Shown here: positions 1 to 7,392 of the stretch, in pieces
Layout: every line of letters begins with the position of its first letter
Position numbering within the stretch: the stretch's first letter is position 1
Source of the DNA: a bacterium
GTDB taxonomy: Bacteria > Verrucomicrobiota > Verrucomicrobiae > Limisphaerales > J093
Assembly: GCA_021839785.1 (NCBI GenBank)
Contig: JAKCAB010000459.1
Location: forward strand, 1-7,392
Reading direction: 5' to 3'
Length of the DNA stretch: 7,392 nucleotides
Made by a program: the position numbers and the translations under genes
Notes under the pieces: generated by a model
What the model was told of the DNA's origin: nothing
The model's input: only the letters and a program-made list of their open reading frames with translations
The model's database searches: none

Positions 1-1893
1 GCCACCGACAATGGCACGCCGGCACGGACCAGTTCATTGGGCGTTACCGTCGTGGTCAACGAAGCGAACCAGTCGCCCGCGCTCGATCCGATCCCCGACC
101 AAACCGTCGCCGAAGGCAGCCTCTTGACCTTGACGCTGTCCGGCGCCGACCCAGACATTCCGCCCAACGGACTCTCGTACACCCTCGACGCCAGCGCTCC
201 AGCCGGCGCGCAGGTCGATTCTCAAACCGGCGAGTTCGCCTGGACACCGGATCTCAGCCAACCGCCGGGCAACTACACCTTCACCGTGGTCGTCACGGAC
301 AACGGCGTCCCGCCGCTGCAAGCCACCCAAACCTTCCACGTCACCGTGACGGAGGCGCCGCGCCCGCCCGTCTTCGCGACCGTGGCGCCGCAGACCATCG
401 ACGAACTGACGCCGCTCAACCTGACCGTGACCGCCACCGATCCCGACACGCCACCCAGCCAACTCGTGTACAGCCTCGACGTGGCGCCTGACGGGGCGCA
501 AATCGACGCCGCCACCGGCGCGGTCACTTGGACGCCCACCGAAAGCCAGGGGCCGACGAATGCCGTGTTTGTCGTGCGCGCCACGAAGGTTGCTCCGCCA
601 AACCTCAGCGCCACCACCACCTTTGGCGTCAACGTCAACGAAGTGAATCAGGCGCCCTCGCTTGACGCCGTCGGCGACCAAGTCATCGAGGGCACCGAAA
701 CGCTCGCGCTCACCCTCGCTGCGCAAGATCCCGACCTGCCGGCGAATCAACTCACCTTCAACCTCGAACCCGGAGCGCCGGCCGGCATGAAACTGGATGC
801 CGACACGGGCCAACTTGCGTGGTCGCCCGCCGCCAACCAGGTTCCCAGCACAAACCTCGTCACCGTGCGCGTGAAGGACGATGGCGTGCCGCCGCTCACC
901 GCCACGCAGTCGTTCAAAGTGGTCGTGAAACGCGGTTCCGGTTGGCGGCAGGTGATCGCCACCGGCACCGCCTCATCCTCGACCGTCTATATCTATCTGA
1001 CCGCGCCCGGCGAAGTGTACCTCGACGATCTGGTGATCGTGCCGGGTCCGGTGGCGGGGGCCGGCGCGAACGCGGTGCCGAACGGTAATTTCGAGGCGCC
1101 GCTGGCTGGCACCTGGACCGTTTCCCCGAACCACGCAGGCTCGGGCATCACCACGCTCGCGAAGCATTCGGGCCGGAGCAGTCTCCACATCGTGGCCTCC
1201 AGCGGCGGCACGACGCGCGCGTCTTCGATTTACCAGGACCTGAATCCTCCGCTCGTCACCGGCGCGCCGTACACGTTGAGTTATTGGTATCTGCCGGGCA
1301 AAACCAACACGAGCCTGACCCTCCGCCTCTCCGGCGCCGGCATCCTAAGCGTCACCGGCATCACCGGCATCGCGAACACGCCACCCGTGCTGGCGCCGAT
1401 CGCCGACCAGACGGTGGCCGTGGGCCAGACGCTGAGCCTGCAAGCCTCGGCCAGCGACGTGGACAAGCCGGCGCAACCGTTGACCTTCGAACTCGATTAT
1501 CCGGGACCGGCGGGCGCGAGCATCGACCCGGCAAGCGGTTGGTTCAACTGGACTCCCAGCCCGGAGCAGGCCGGCACCACCAACCGGGTCAAGCTGCTGG
1601 TCACGGATGGTGGCGTTCCGCCGCTGGGCGATTTCCAGTCGTTCACTGTGGTGGTGGAGGCGTCCCCGCCCACGGTGCTTGACGCGCACGCGAACGACAA
1701 CGGCTCGTTCACCCTCACGTGGACCACGATCCCGCAGCGCTCCTACCGGGTGGAATTCAAGACCAGCCTCGACGACGACGCAGCTTGGCAGCAATCCGCC
1801 AGTCTGACCGCCACCGGCACCACCATGACGGTGACCGACTCCAATTCCTCGCACGCCCCGCAGAAGTTCTACCGCGTCGTTCTGCTCCCGTGA
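1..1893 (+). CDS. Large secreted/surface protein, Ig-like repeats plus jelly-roll module, 5'-truncated by window edge
   Basis: The frame is open from base 1, so this is the last 630 residues of a longer protein; the TTG at 37 is not its start. Visible order: three putative-Ig/cadherin-like repeats (nt 67-357, 358-642, 643-930), each with a D-P-D motif, an A-G/D-G-A-x-[IVL]-D or similar turn and a W-[TS]-P strand; a beta-rich stretch with G-E-V-Y-L-D-D (931-1071); a carbohydrate-binding-like jelly roll opening with N-G-N-F-E (about 1072-1374); a fourth Ig repeat (1375-1662); and a C-terminal module (1663-1890) ending F-Y-R-V-V. This arrangement resembles very large verrucomicrobial exported proteins, some with lamin-tail or CotH domains upstream; that comparison is from memory. 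The likely role is adhesion or polysaccharide binding outside the cell. No catalytic domain, membrane anchor or PEP-CTERM signal is visible in this part. Certain as a coding region; the role is inferred. Confidence 0.9.
   Translation, partial: ATDNGTPARTSSLGVTVVVNEANQSPALDPIPDQTVAEGSLLTLTLSGADPDIPPNGLSYTLDASAPAGAQVDSQTGEFAWTPDLSQPPGNYTFTVVVTDNGVPPLQATQTFHVTVTEAPRPPVFATVAPQTIDELTPLNLTVTATDPDTPPSQLVYSLDVAPDGAQIDAATGAVTWTPTESQGPTNAVFVVRATKVAPPNLSATTTFGVNVNEVNQAPSLDAVGDQVIEGTETLALTLAAQDPDLPANQLTFNLEPGAPAGMKLDADTGQLAWSPAANQVPSTNLVTVRVKDDGVPPLTATQSFKVVVKRGSGWRQVIATGTASSSTVYIYLTAPGEVYLDDLVIVPGPVAGAGANAVPNGNFEAPLAGTWTVSPNHAGSGITTLAKHSGRSSLHIVASSGGTTRASSIYQDLNPPLVTGAPYTLSYWYLPGKTNTSLTLRLSGAGILSVTGITGIANTPPVLAPIADQTVAVGQTLSLQASASDVDKPAQPLTFELDYPGPAGASIDPASGWFNWTPSPEQAGTTNRVKLLVTDGGVPPLGDFQSFTVVVEASPPTVLDAHANDNGSFTLTWTTIPQRSYRVEFKTSLDDDAAWQQSASLTATGTTMTVTDSNSSHAPQKFYRVVLLP
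67..930 (+). repeat. Three tandem Ig-like (He_PIG-type) domain repeats
   Basis: Three consecutive units of about 95-97 residues encode the same domain. Shared marks are a proline-rich opening, D-Q or P-Q-T before an acidic residue, D-P-D-x-P-x-x-[QG]-L in the middle, W-[TS]-P, and (units 1 and 3) the D-[ND]-G-V-P-P-L turn. Unit 2 has lost that turn and reads K-V-A-P-P-N-L instead. A fourth unit at 1375-1662 is separated from these by the jelly-roll module and carries D-V-D in place of D-P-D. The repeats are clear at protein level and diverged at DNA level, apart from the stretch around the G-V-P-P-L turn (about 292-320, 871-897 and 1600-1626). Confidence 0.85.
931..1374 (+). other. Jelly-roll (carbohydrate-binding-like) region of the large surface protein
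   Basis: This domain segment lies between Ig repeats 3 and 4. It begins with a strand pattern ending G-E-V-Y-L-D-D-L-V-I-V, which looks like the last strands of one beta-sandwich. It continues with N-G-N-F-E, then W-T-V-S-P-N, H-S-G-R-S-S-L-H and Y-T-L-S-Y-W-Y, the layout of CBM4/9-type carbohydrate-binding or related jelly-roll modules. It closes with a small 9-base tandem duplication (1352-1360 and 1361-1369) encoding a repeated T-G-I. Ligand unknown; the family assignment rests on motif layout only. Confidence 0.6.
1663..1890 (+). other. C-terminal module shared with the neighbouring propeller protein
   Basis: The last roughly 75 residues of the large protein form a small beta-rich module: F-T-L-T-W, then S-Y-R-V-E-F, a W-Q-Q turn, T-G-T-T and the closing K-F-Y-R-V-V. 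The region 3278-3478 downstream has the same pattern at nearly the same spacing: E-I-G, then Q-Y-Q-V-Q-W, W-Q-N, T-G-T-G and K-F-Y-R-I-V. Such endings recur on exported verrucomicrobial proteins (from memory). Whether the module is structural or a sorting signal is unknown. Confidence 0.7.
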
Positions 1894-2125
1894 GCGAGCC
1901 GGCGGGCGCCCCGGTTGAGTTGGGACGCCCCCGCGAGGCGGGCCTTGTGGTCAGGGGGCACGGGAGCGCGAGTGCTGCGTTGGCCGGGGCTTCCCGGTTT
2001 CCTCGTCGCCAAGATCGGCTAAGCGTTGGCCAAACCAGGTGGAGCGGCCGGGGCTGTGCTTCACCCACTGCCTGGGTATGAAATTCGGTTGCGGTTGGCC
2101 CGGCATCTCGCCGGTAGGGAATCGG
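1894..2125. other. Intergenic gap between the two exported-protein genes
   Basis: This is 232 bases of GC-rich sequence without a convincing gene. A short imperfect GC hairpin (C-C-C-G-C at 1930-1934 with G-C-G-G-G at 1938-1942) lies about 37 bases after the first stop but has no T-run, so it is at best a weak terminator. I saw no convincing -35/-10 pair. In-frame upstream starts for the next gene exist (GTG 2039, ATG 2078), but the sequence they would add does not look like part of the protein. Confidence 0.5.
2115..2120 (+). promoter_or_regulatory. Possible ribosome binding site for the delta-60 repeat protein
   Basis: TAGGGA lies 5 bases before ATG 2126, and a signal peptide follows at once, so this site supports choosing 2126. 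Directly upstream, C-C-G-G-C (2100-2104) can pair with G-C-C-G-G (2110-2114) around a 5-base loop, placing a small hairpin against the site. The match to the anti-Shine-Dalgarno sequence is only partial. Confidence 0.45.
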
Positions 2126-3313
2126 ATGCGTTTGTTTCTGGCCTTGGGTTGCGCGGTTCTGTGCGGCTCGCCGCGAGGGTTCACTCAAGACTCCCCACCG
2201 GGCACGTTGGACGCGACCTTCAGTCCCACACTCGACAACTACGCGGTCTATGCCGTGGCCGTGCAGTCCGACGGCAAGGTGCTTCTGGGTGGCGACTTCT
2301 CCCGCGTCAACGACCTCGCCCGCAGTTGCCTCGTCCGGCTGAATTCGGGCGGCTCGGTGGACACCGCGTTTACGGCCCTGGCCGGCGCGAACAATTACGT
2401 TCGCGCGCTGGCGGTGCAGGCGGACGGCCGCATCGTCGTGGGCGGCGACTTCAGCACCATCGGCGGCGCCGGCTGGCGCAGCGTGGCGCGCCTGAACCCC
2501 GACGGCTCCCCCGATCCGACCTTCGGCCAATTCGCCGGCGCGAACGAGCGGGTGCTGGCCCTGGCGGTGCAACCGGACGGGAAGATCCTGATCGGGGGTC
2601 GATTCACGAAGGTCAACGGCGTGACGCGCAATTACCTCGCCCGGCTCAATCCGGACGGCGCACTGGACACCGGCTTCAACGCACATGCCGACGGCTACGT
2701 CGATGCGCTGGCGCTCCGCCCTGACGGGCACATTTTGGCGGGCGGCGAATTCGCCTCGGTCAACAACACGCCGCGCACGCACCTCGTCCAACTCGCGCCG
2801 GACGGCACGGTGGACAGCGCGTTTAACGTGCAGTTGGACCTGACGGTTTGGGCCATCGCCCTGCAACCGAACGGCCAGGCACTCATCGGGGGCAGCTTCG
2901 CCAAGGTCAACAACTTCTGGCAGGGCGGGATCGCGCGAGTCAACGCGGACGGCTCGCGCGACAGCACTTTCACTGCGAGCGCCAGCGGCTCCGTCTATGC
3001 CCTGACGCTCCAACCGAACGGCAAGGTGGTCCTGGCCGGCCGGTTCAGCACGGTCAACGGCACCACCCAGAACAACGTGGCCCGGCTGAATCCCAACGGG
3101 CTGCTCGATGCCAGCTTCAACGTCGGGTCCGGCCCGGATTACACGGTGCGGTGCCTGGCGCTTCAGGGCGATGGCAAACTCATCCTCGGCGACGAATTCG
3201 CCACGGTGGACTTCGTCGATCACACGCGCGTTGCCCGCCTGTGGGGCGACCCGCCGCCGCCCGCGGGCGACGATGTGATCGCCCAAATCTGGACCGCGGT
3301 CGAGATCGGGTAG
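2126..3313 (+). CDS. Secreted seven-repeat delta-60 beta-propeller protein, ending at a probably premature TAG
   Basis: 395 residues from ATG 2126. Residues 1-21 are a signal peptide: R at position 2, a hydrophobic stretch L-F-L-A-L-G-C-A-V-L, and a likely cut near F-T-Q. Seven delta-60 repeats of 49-51 residues follow (about residues 26-374). Each runs G-x-x-D-x-x-F, A-[LV]-x-[PS]-[DN]-G-[KRQH], G-G-x-F-x-x-[VI] and A-R-L-N-P-D or a variant. Seven repeats fit one closed seven-bladed propeller. The last blade is slightly degenerate (L-G-D-E-F instead of G-G-x-F) and ends R-L-W-G-D. A linker with four prolines leads into the start of a C-terminal module (W-T-A-V-E-I-G), where TAG cuts the frame. 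The same frame continues open to 3481. The protein is presumably extracellular; partner and ligand are unknown. The alternative starts GTG 2039 and ATG 2078 add a non-signal-like leader and are less likely. Confidence 0.88.
   Translation: MRLFLALGCAVLCGSPRGFTQDSPPGTLDATFSPTLDNYAVYAVAVQSDGKVLLGGDFSRVNDLARSCLVRLNSGGSVDTAFTALAGANNYVRALAVQADGRIVVGGDFSTIGGAGWRSVARLNPDGSPDPTFGQFAGANERVLALAVQPDGKILIGGRFTKVNGVTRNYLARLNPDGALDTGFNAHADGYVDALALRPDGHILAGGEFASVNNTPRTHLVQLAPDGTVDSAFNVQLDLTVWAIALQPNGQALIGGSFAKVNNFWQGGIARVNADGSRDSTFTASASGSVYALTLQPNGKVVLAGRFSTVNGTTQNNVARLNPNGLLDASFNVGSGPDYTVRCLALQGDGKLILGDEFATVDFVDHTRVARLWGDPPPPAGDDVIAQIWTAVEIG
2201..3247 (+). repeat. Seven tandem delta-60 repeats (one predicted beta-propeller)
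   Basis: Unit boundaries by hand: 2201-2350, 2351-2503, 2504-2656, 2657-2803, 2804-2950, 2951-3097 and 3098-3247. Every unit starts with the glycine of G-x-x-D and ends just after the [VI]-[AVQ]-x-[LV] strand. The units differ widely in sequence, so this is an old repeat array and not a recent duplication. Confidence 0.88.
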
Positions 3314-3481
3314 AACTCGAAAACCAACACCCAATACCAGGTGCAGTGGTCGTCCGAAGCCAGCCCCACTCAATGGCAAAACCTGGGGCAACCGGTCACC
3401 GGCACCGGCAACGCCCTCTCCGTGTTCGATTCGACCCGCAGCGGACCGCACAAGTTTTACCGCATCGTCAAAGTCCAATAA
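3314..3481 (+). pseudogene. Detached C-terminal module of the delta-60 protein, in frame after TAG
   Basis: Fifty-five sense codons follow the TAG at 3311-3313 in the same frame and end with TAA at 3479-3481. They encode Q-Y-Q-V-Q-W, T-Q-W-Q-N, T-G-T-G-N and K-F-Y-R-I-V-K-V-Q, matching the end of the upstream gene (S-Y-R-V-E-F, A-W-Q-Q, T-G-T-T, K-F-Y-R-V-V). Aligning I-G-stop-N-S-K-T-N-T-Q-Y with L-T-W-T-T-I-P-Q-R-S-Y puts the stop on a tryptophan. By hand count about three quarters of these codons end in G or C, so coding character is kept. No start codon or ribosome site of its own is evident. If the TAG were sense, the full protein would be 451 residues from ATG 2126. The break may be a real recent nonsense mutation, an assembly error or readthrough. 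Confidence 0.8.
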
Positions 3482-3580
3482 TCGGCGTCTTCAAGGGCAG
3501 GTCGGGCGTTGACTCCGCCGACATTCGAAACTGAAGATAGCTGCCATTCTTCGCCGATCGCGGCCAAAGGCACTCGCGAA
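3482..3580. other. Short convergent gap
   Basis: This gap separates the TAA of the + strand remnant from the stop of the - strand membrane protein gene. T-C-G-G-C-G (3482-3487) could pair with C-G-C-C-G-A (3516-3521), but the loop is 28 bases and no T-run follows on either strand. No clear bidirectional terminator and no gene are seen. Confidence 0.5.
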
Positions 3581-4963
3581 TCAAGGGCTTGGCCGTGTGA
3601 AGTCGTTCGTCGTGGCGAGCACCGGTTGCACGGTGAAGGTGAACCGCCGCATAGCCTGGACGGCAAAAGTCAGATTCAGCGAGCGCGCCCCAGCCAGCAC
3701 GCGCGAGAACGAGAATGTCGCATCGTGTGGCTCGGAATTGCCCCAACCCGATGAAGGCACCTGCAGCGTCCGGCCTGTATCGTCGGCCGCCCGGACCAGC
3801 GTGAACTTGGCGTCCGCCGGCAAGTGGGCCACCTTGAGTTTCAACTGCGACAGGCTCCCGCCGCTCCACCCGCGCGCGTCCTTCGGCAACGGTTCACGCC
3901 GGGCGAATTCGACGAGACTGACCTTGGTGGCGCCTACCAGCGCCGACTCGGCATAGCGATTGGTCAACCCGATCGCCGGCAGCGGGACATTCGTGAAGGC
4001 CACCAATTCCCGGGGCGCAAAAAGCGATCCCGGCCGGCGCGCGGCCAGGAGCTCGATGCGCCAGGGTTCCGACGGCCAAAGCGCGGGACTGAACGCGTAG
4101 CTTCGCTCCGACCCCGACCCGAAACTGGAACTAAGCGAAGAGTTCCGCGCGGAGTTGCCCGAGGCATCCGCCACCTGGATTTCCGCGATTTCCCAATCGT
4201 TGCTGGGCCGGTCCTGGTCAGTGAACGTGAAGCGCAGGACTGCCCGGTTTTCGCCGTCCTCCTGCGGCGGGCTGTAGGTTGTCCGCGTGGTGCCGTCGGC
4301 CTGCGCCGAAGTCGTGATGTTCATGCCCACCCCCGTCAGCACGGCTGACAGCGTACAAACCAAGTTGTCGTTCGTGCGGCGGGCCGGCAGCGGCTCCGCG
4401 GTCCAAGTCGGGGCGCGGCTCAGCGCGGGGTTCGCGCAGCGCACTTCCCCGGCAAGGTGGTAGCTGAAAGTCGGGCCTTGCTCGAACAAGCGAATCCGCA
4501 GTTCGCGCGAACGGCGGGGCCAGACCGCGAAGCGGCGCGGCGTCCCGGAACTCCCGTTGAAGAACGTCGTGAAGTCCGCGTAGTCGCCGGATAGAAAACC
4601 GGTCTCGTCCGCCAGCCCGACCCGAACGGAACTCGGCGGCACCGCGCTGTTGGTGGAGTTGTGCGCGAGCCAGACAACCAACTCGGGCTGGCTGGTCGTA
4701 AAGCGATAACTGCCGGCGCCCGGTCGGCCCAGCAGGCGGGCCAGCACCGCGCGTAAGCCACCGGGCAGCAGCCGACCGAAGCCCGGCTGGACGTGGTTGG
4801 TGCCGAACGTCACGCCCAACACGCTGATCTCCACCCCGCTCGTGAGCACGATTCGCCTTCCCGGCGCAGAACGAAGTTCGCGGCCCACCCACCACGCCAG
4901 CCCCACCGCCGTCATGAGCAGCAGGCTGACAAAAATCAGCTTGGCGATCGCACGTAATCGCAT
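3581..4963 (-). CDS. Membrane-anchored protein of unknown function, downstream of glgB
   Basis: 460 residues from ATG 4963-4961 to TGA 3583-3581. The N-terminus has basic residues (R-L-R-A-I-A-K) and one hydrophobic segment at about residues 8-27 ending A-W-W-V-G. A short cytoplasmic tail and a large extracytoplasmic part are therefore expected. The rest is beta-rich. Its first section carries V-T-F-G-T-N-H near residues 51-57. The second half has D-W-E-I-A-E-I-Q-V-A-D, then P-A-L-W-P-S-E-P-W-R-I-E-L, a layout I associate with conserved verrucomicrobial hypothetical proteins (from memory, unverified). No enzyme motif was recognised. The frame is open further upstream inside glgB, but the chosen ATG directly precedes the membrane segment. 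It begins 16 bases after the glgB stop with no clear ribosome site, so cotranscription and translational coupling are likely. Whether it has any role in glycogen metabolism is unknown. Confidence 0.82.
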   Translation of the reverse strand: MRLRAIAKLIFVSLLLMTAVGLAWWVGRELRSAPGRRIVLTSGVEISVLGVTFGTNHVQPGFGRLLPGGLRAVLARLLGRPGAGSYRFTTSQPELVVWLAHNSTNSAVPPSSVRVGLADETGFLSGDYADFTTFFNGSSGTPRRFAVWPRRSRELRIRLFEQGPTFSYHLAGEVRCANPALSRAPTWTAEPLPARRTNDNLVCTLSAVLTGVGMNITTSAQADGTTRTTYSPPQEDGENRAVLRFTFTDQDRPSNDWEIAEIQVADASGNSARNSSLSSSFGSGSERSYAFSPALWPSEPWRIELLAARRPGSLFAPRELVAFTNVPLPAIGLTNRYAESALVGATKVSLVEFARREPLPKDARGWSGGSLSQLKLKVAHLPADAKFTLVRAADDTGRTLQVPSSGWGNSEPHDATFSFSRVLAGARSLNLTFAVQAMRRFTFTVQPVLATTNDFTRPSP

Positions 4964-4979
4964 GGCGGGGCGGGCAACG

Positions 4980-7178
<2,199 letters not shown>

Positions 7179-7392
7179 GCCGGCATTGAAAACGGAAAGC
7201 CCAAGTCGCGCCACGCAAAAAAGGTCATTTGAGCCCAACCGGCTTGCTGAAGCCGGATCAAGTGCCGCAGCCATCTGAATCGCAGGTGGTGCAAAACGCT
7301 GGCAGCCTACTGACGTTCAACCGGCGTGAATTCTCGGTTTGCCGCCCGCGCGGCTCTGCCCGCCATCCCTCGCATATGTCCAGCACATCTGG
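7179..7392. other. Region upstream of glgB, to the window edge
   Basis: 214 bases with no recognised gene. On the - strand one frame is open from the edge (7392) to TGA at 7260-7258. It gives 44 residues ending in a cysteine-containing stretch (C-T-T-C-D-S-D-G-C-G-T) and could be the tail of an upstream gene or chance. On the + strand an ATG at 7376 starts five codons before the edge and has no purine-rich site before it. I could not find a convincing promoter for glgB; the TTGAAC on the - strand near 7320 has no good -10 partner at 17 bases. Confidence 0.4.
7239..7256 (-). promoter_or_regulatory. Short perfect hairpin upstream of glgB
   Basis: CCGGCTT (7239-7245) and AAGCCGG (7250-7256) form a perfect 7-base-pair stem with a 4-base loop. 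Read on the - strand, the hairpin starts one base after the TGA at 7260-7258 and is followed by T-T-G-G-G; a run of six T lies 16 bases further on (7222-7217). It could be a weak terminator of an upstream - strand gene or part of the glgB leader. With no immediate T-run, function is uncertain. Confidence 0.4.

Noticed and set aside
37..39. TTG as start of the first gene
   Set aside because: The same frame is open to base 1 and upstream codons (A-T-D-N-G-T-P) look like the end of a preceding Ig repeat, so the gene begins outside the window.
34..813. 259-codon open frame on the - strand opposite the Ig repeats
   Set aside because: Arginine- and glycine-rich low-information translation of the complement of Ig repeats; the + frame has the domain motifs.
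1926..1946. Possible terminator after the first gene
   Set aside because: The stem is short and imperfect with a three-base loop and is followed by T-T-G-T-G-G, not a T-run.
1757..3478. Long open frame (573 codons) on the - strand across the propeller gene
   Set aside because: It is the antisense shadow of a GC-rich repeat array: composition is rich in R, G, A and V, there is no recognisable domain, and the + strand frame has clear signal peptide and delta-60 repeats. It also runs across the 1894-2125 gap with no change in character.
7272..7274. ATG at 7274 as the glgB start
   Set aside because: It would add 32 residues unlike branching enzymes and would include the hairpin at 7239-7256; ATG 7178 matches the usual family N-terminus.
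7291..7325. TTGAAC on the - strand as a glgB promoter -35 box
   Set aside because: The hexamer at 17-base spacing reads GTTTTG, a poor -10, and nothing better lies within one or two bases.

Overview
The window looks like GC-rich chromosomal DNA of a verrucomicrobial bacterium, probably of the Pedosphaera/Limisphaera group. This is inferred from protein style alone: a large secreted protein with putative-Ig (He_PIG-type) repeats and a jelly-roll module, a delta-60 repeat propeller protein, a shared C-terminal module ending in F-Y-R-[VI]-V, and a membrane-anchored protein with a G-T-N-H motif. No rRNA, tRNA, CRISPR array, insertion sequence or integrase was seen.

Left half, + strand. Positions 1-1893 hold the 3' end of a large secreted or surface protein whose start lies outside the window: three Ig-like repeats, a jelly-roll carbohydrate-binding-like module, a fourth Ig-like repeat and a C-terminal module. 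After a 232-base gap, 2126-3313 encodes a secreted protein with a signal peptide and exactly seven delta-60 repeats, which suggests a seven-bladed beta-propeller. It stops at an in-frame TAG (3311-3313), but the same frame stays open for another 55 codons to TAA at 3479-3481. Those codons encode the same kind of C-terminal module that ends the first gene. The TAG sits exactly where the first gene has a tryptophan, so a TGG-to-TAG change (real mutation, sequencing error or readthrough) is the simplest reading.

Right half, - strand, convergent with the left half. glgB (7178 down to 4980) encodes a complete 1,4-alpha-glucan branching enzyme with all the key catalytic residues. Sixteen bases after its stop, a second gene (4963 down to 3581) encodes a 460-residue protein of unknown function with one N-terminal membrane segment, probably cotranscribed with glgB. 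The two - strand genes end about 100 bases from the + strand pair.

The right edge (7179-7392) is the upstream region of glgB. It holds a short hairpin and an unassigned open frame running off the edge, with no convincing promoter.

I do not see a clear new multi-gene system. The best leads are the interrupted propeller gene with its detached C-terminal module, the sharing of that module by two neighbouring exported proteins, and the uncharacterised membrane protein tied to glgB.
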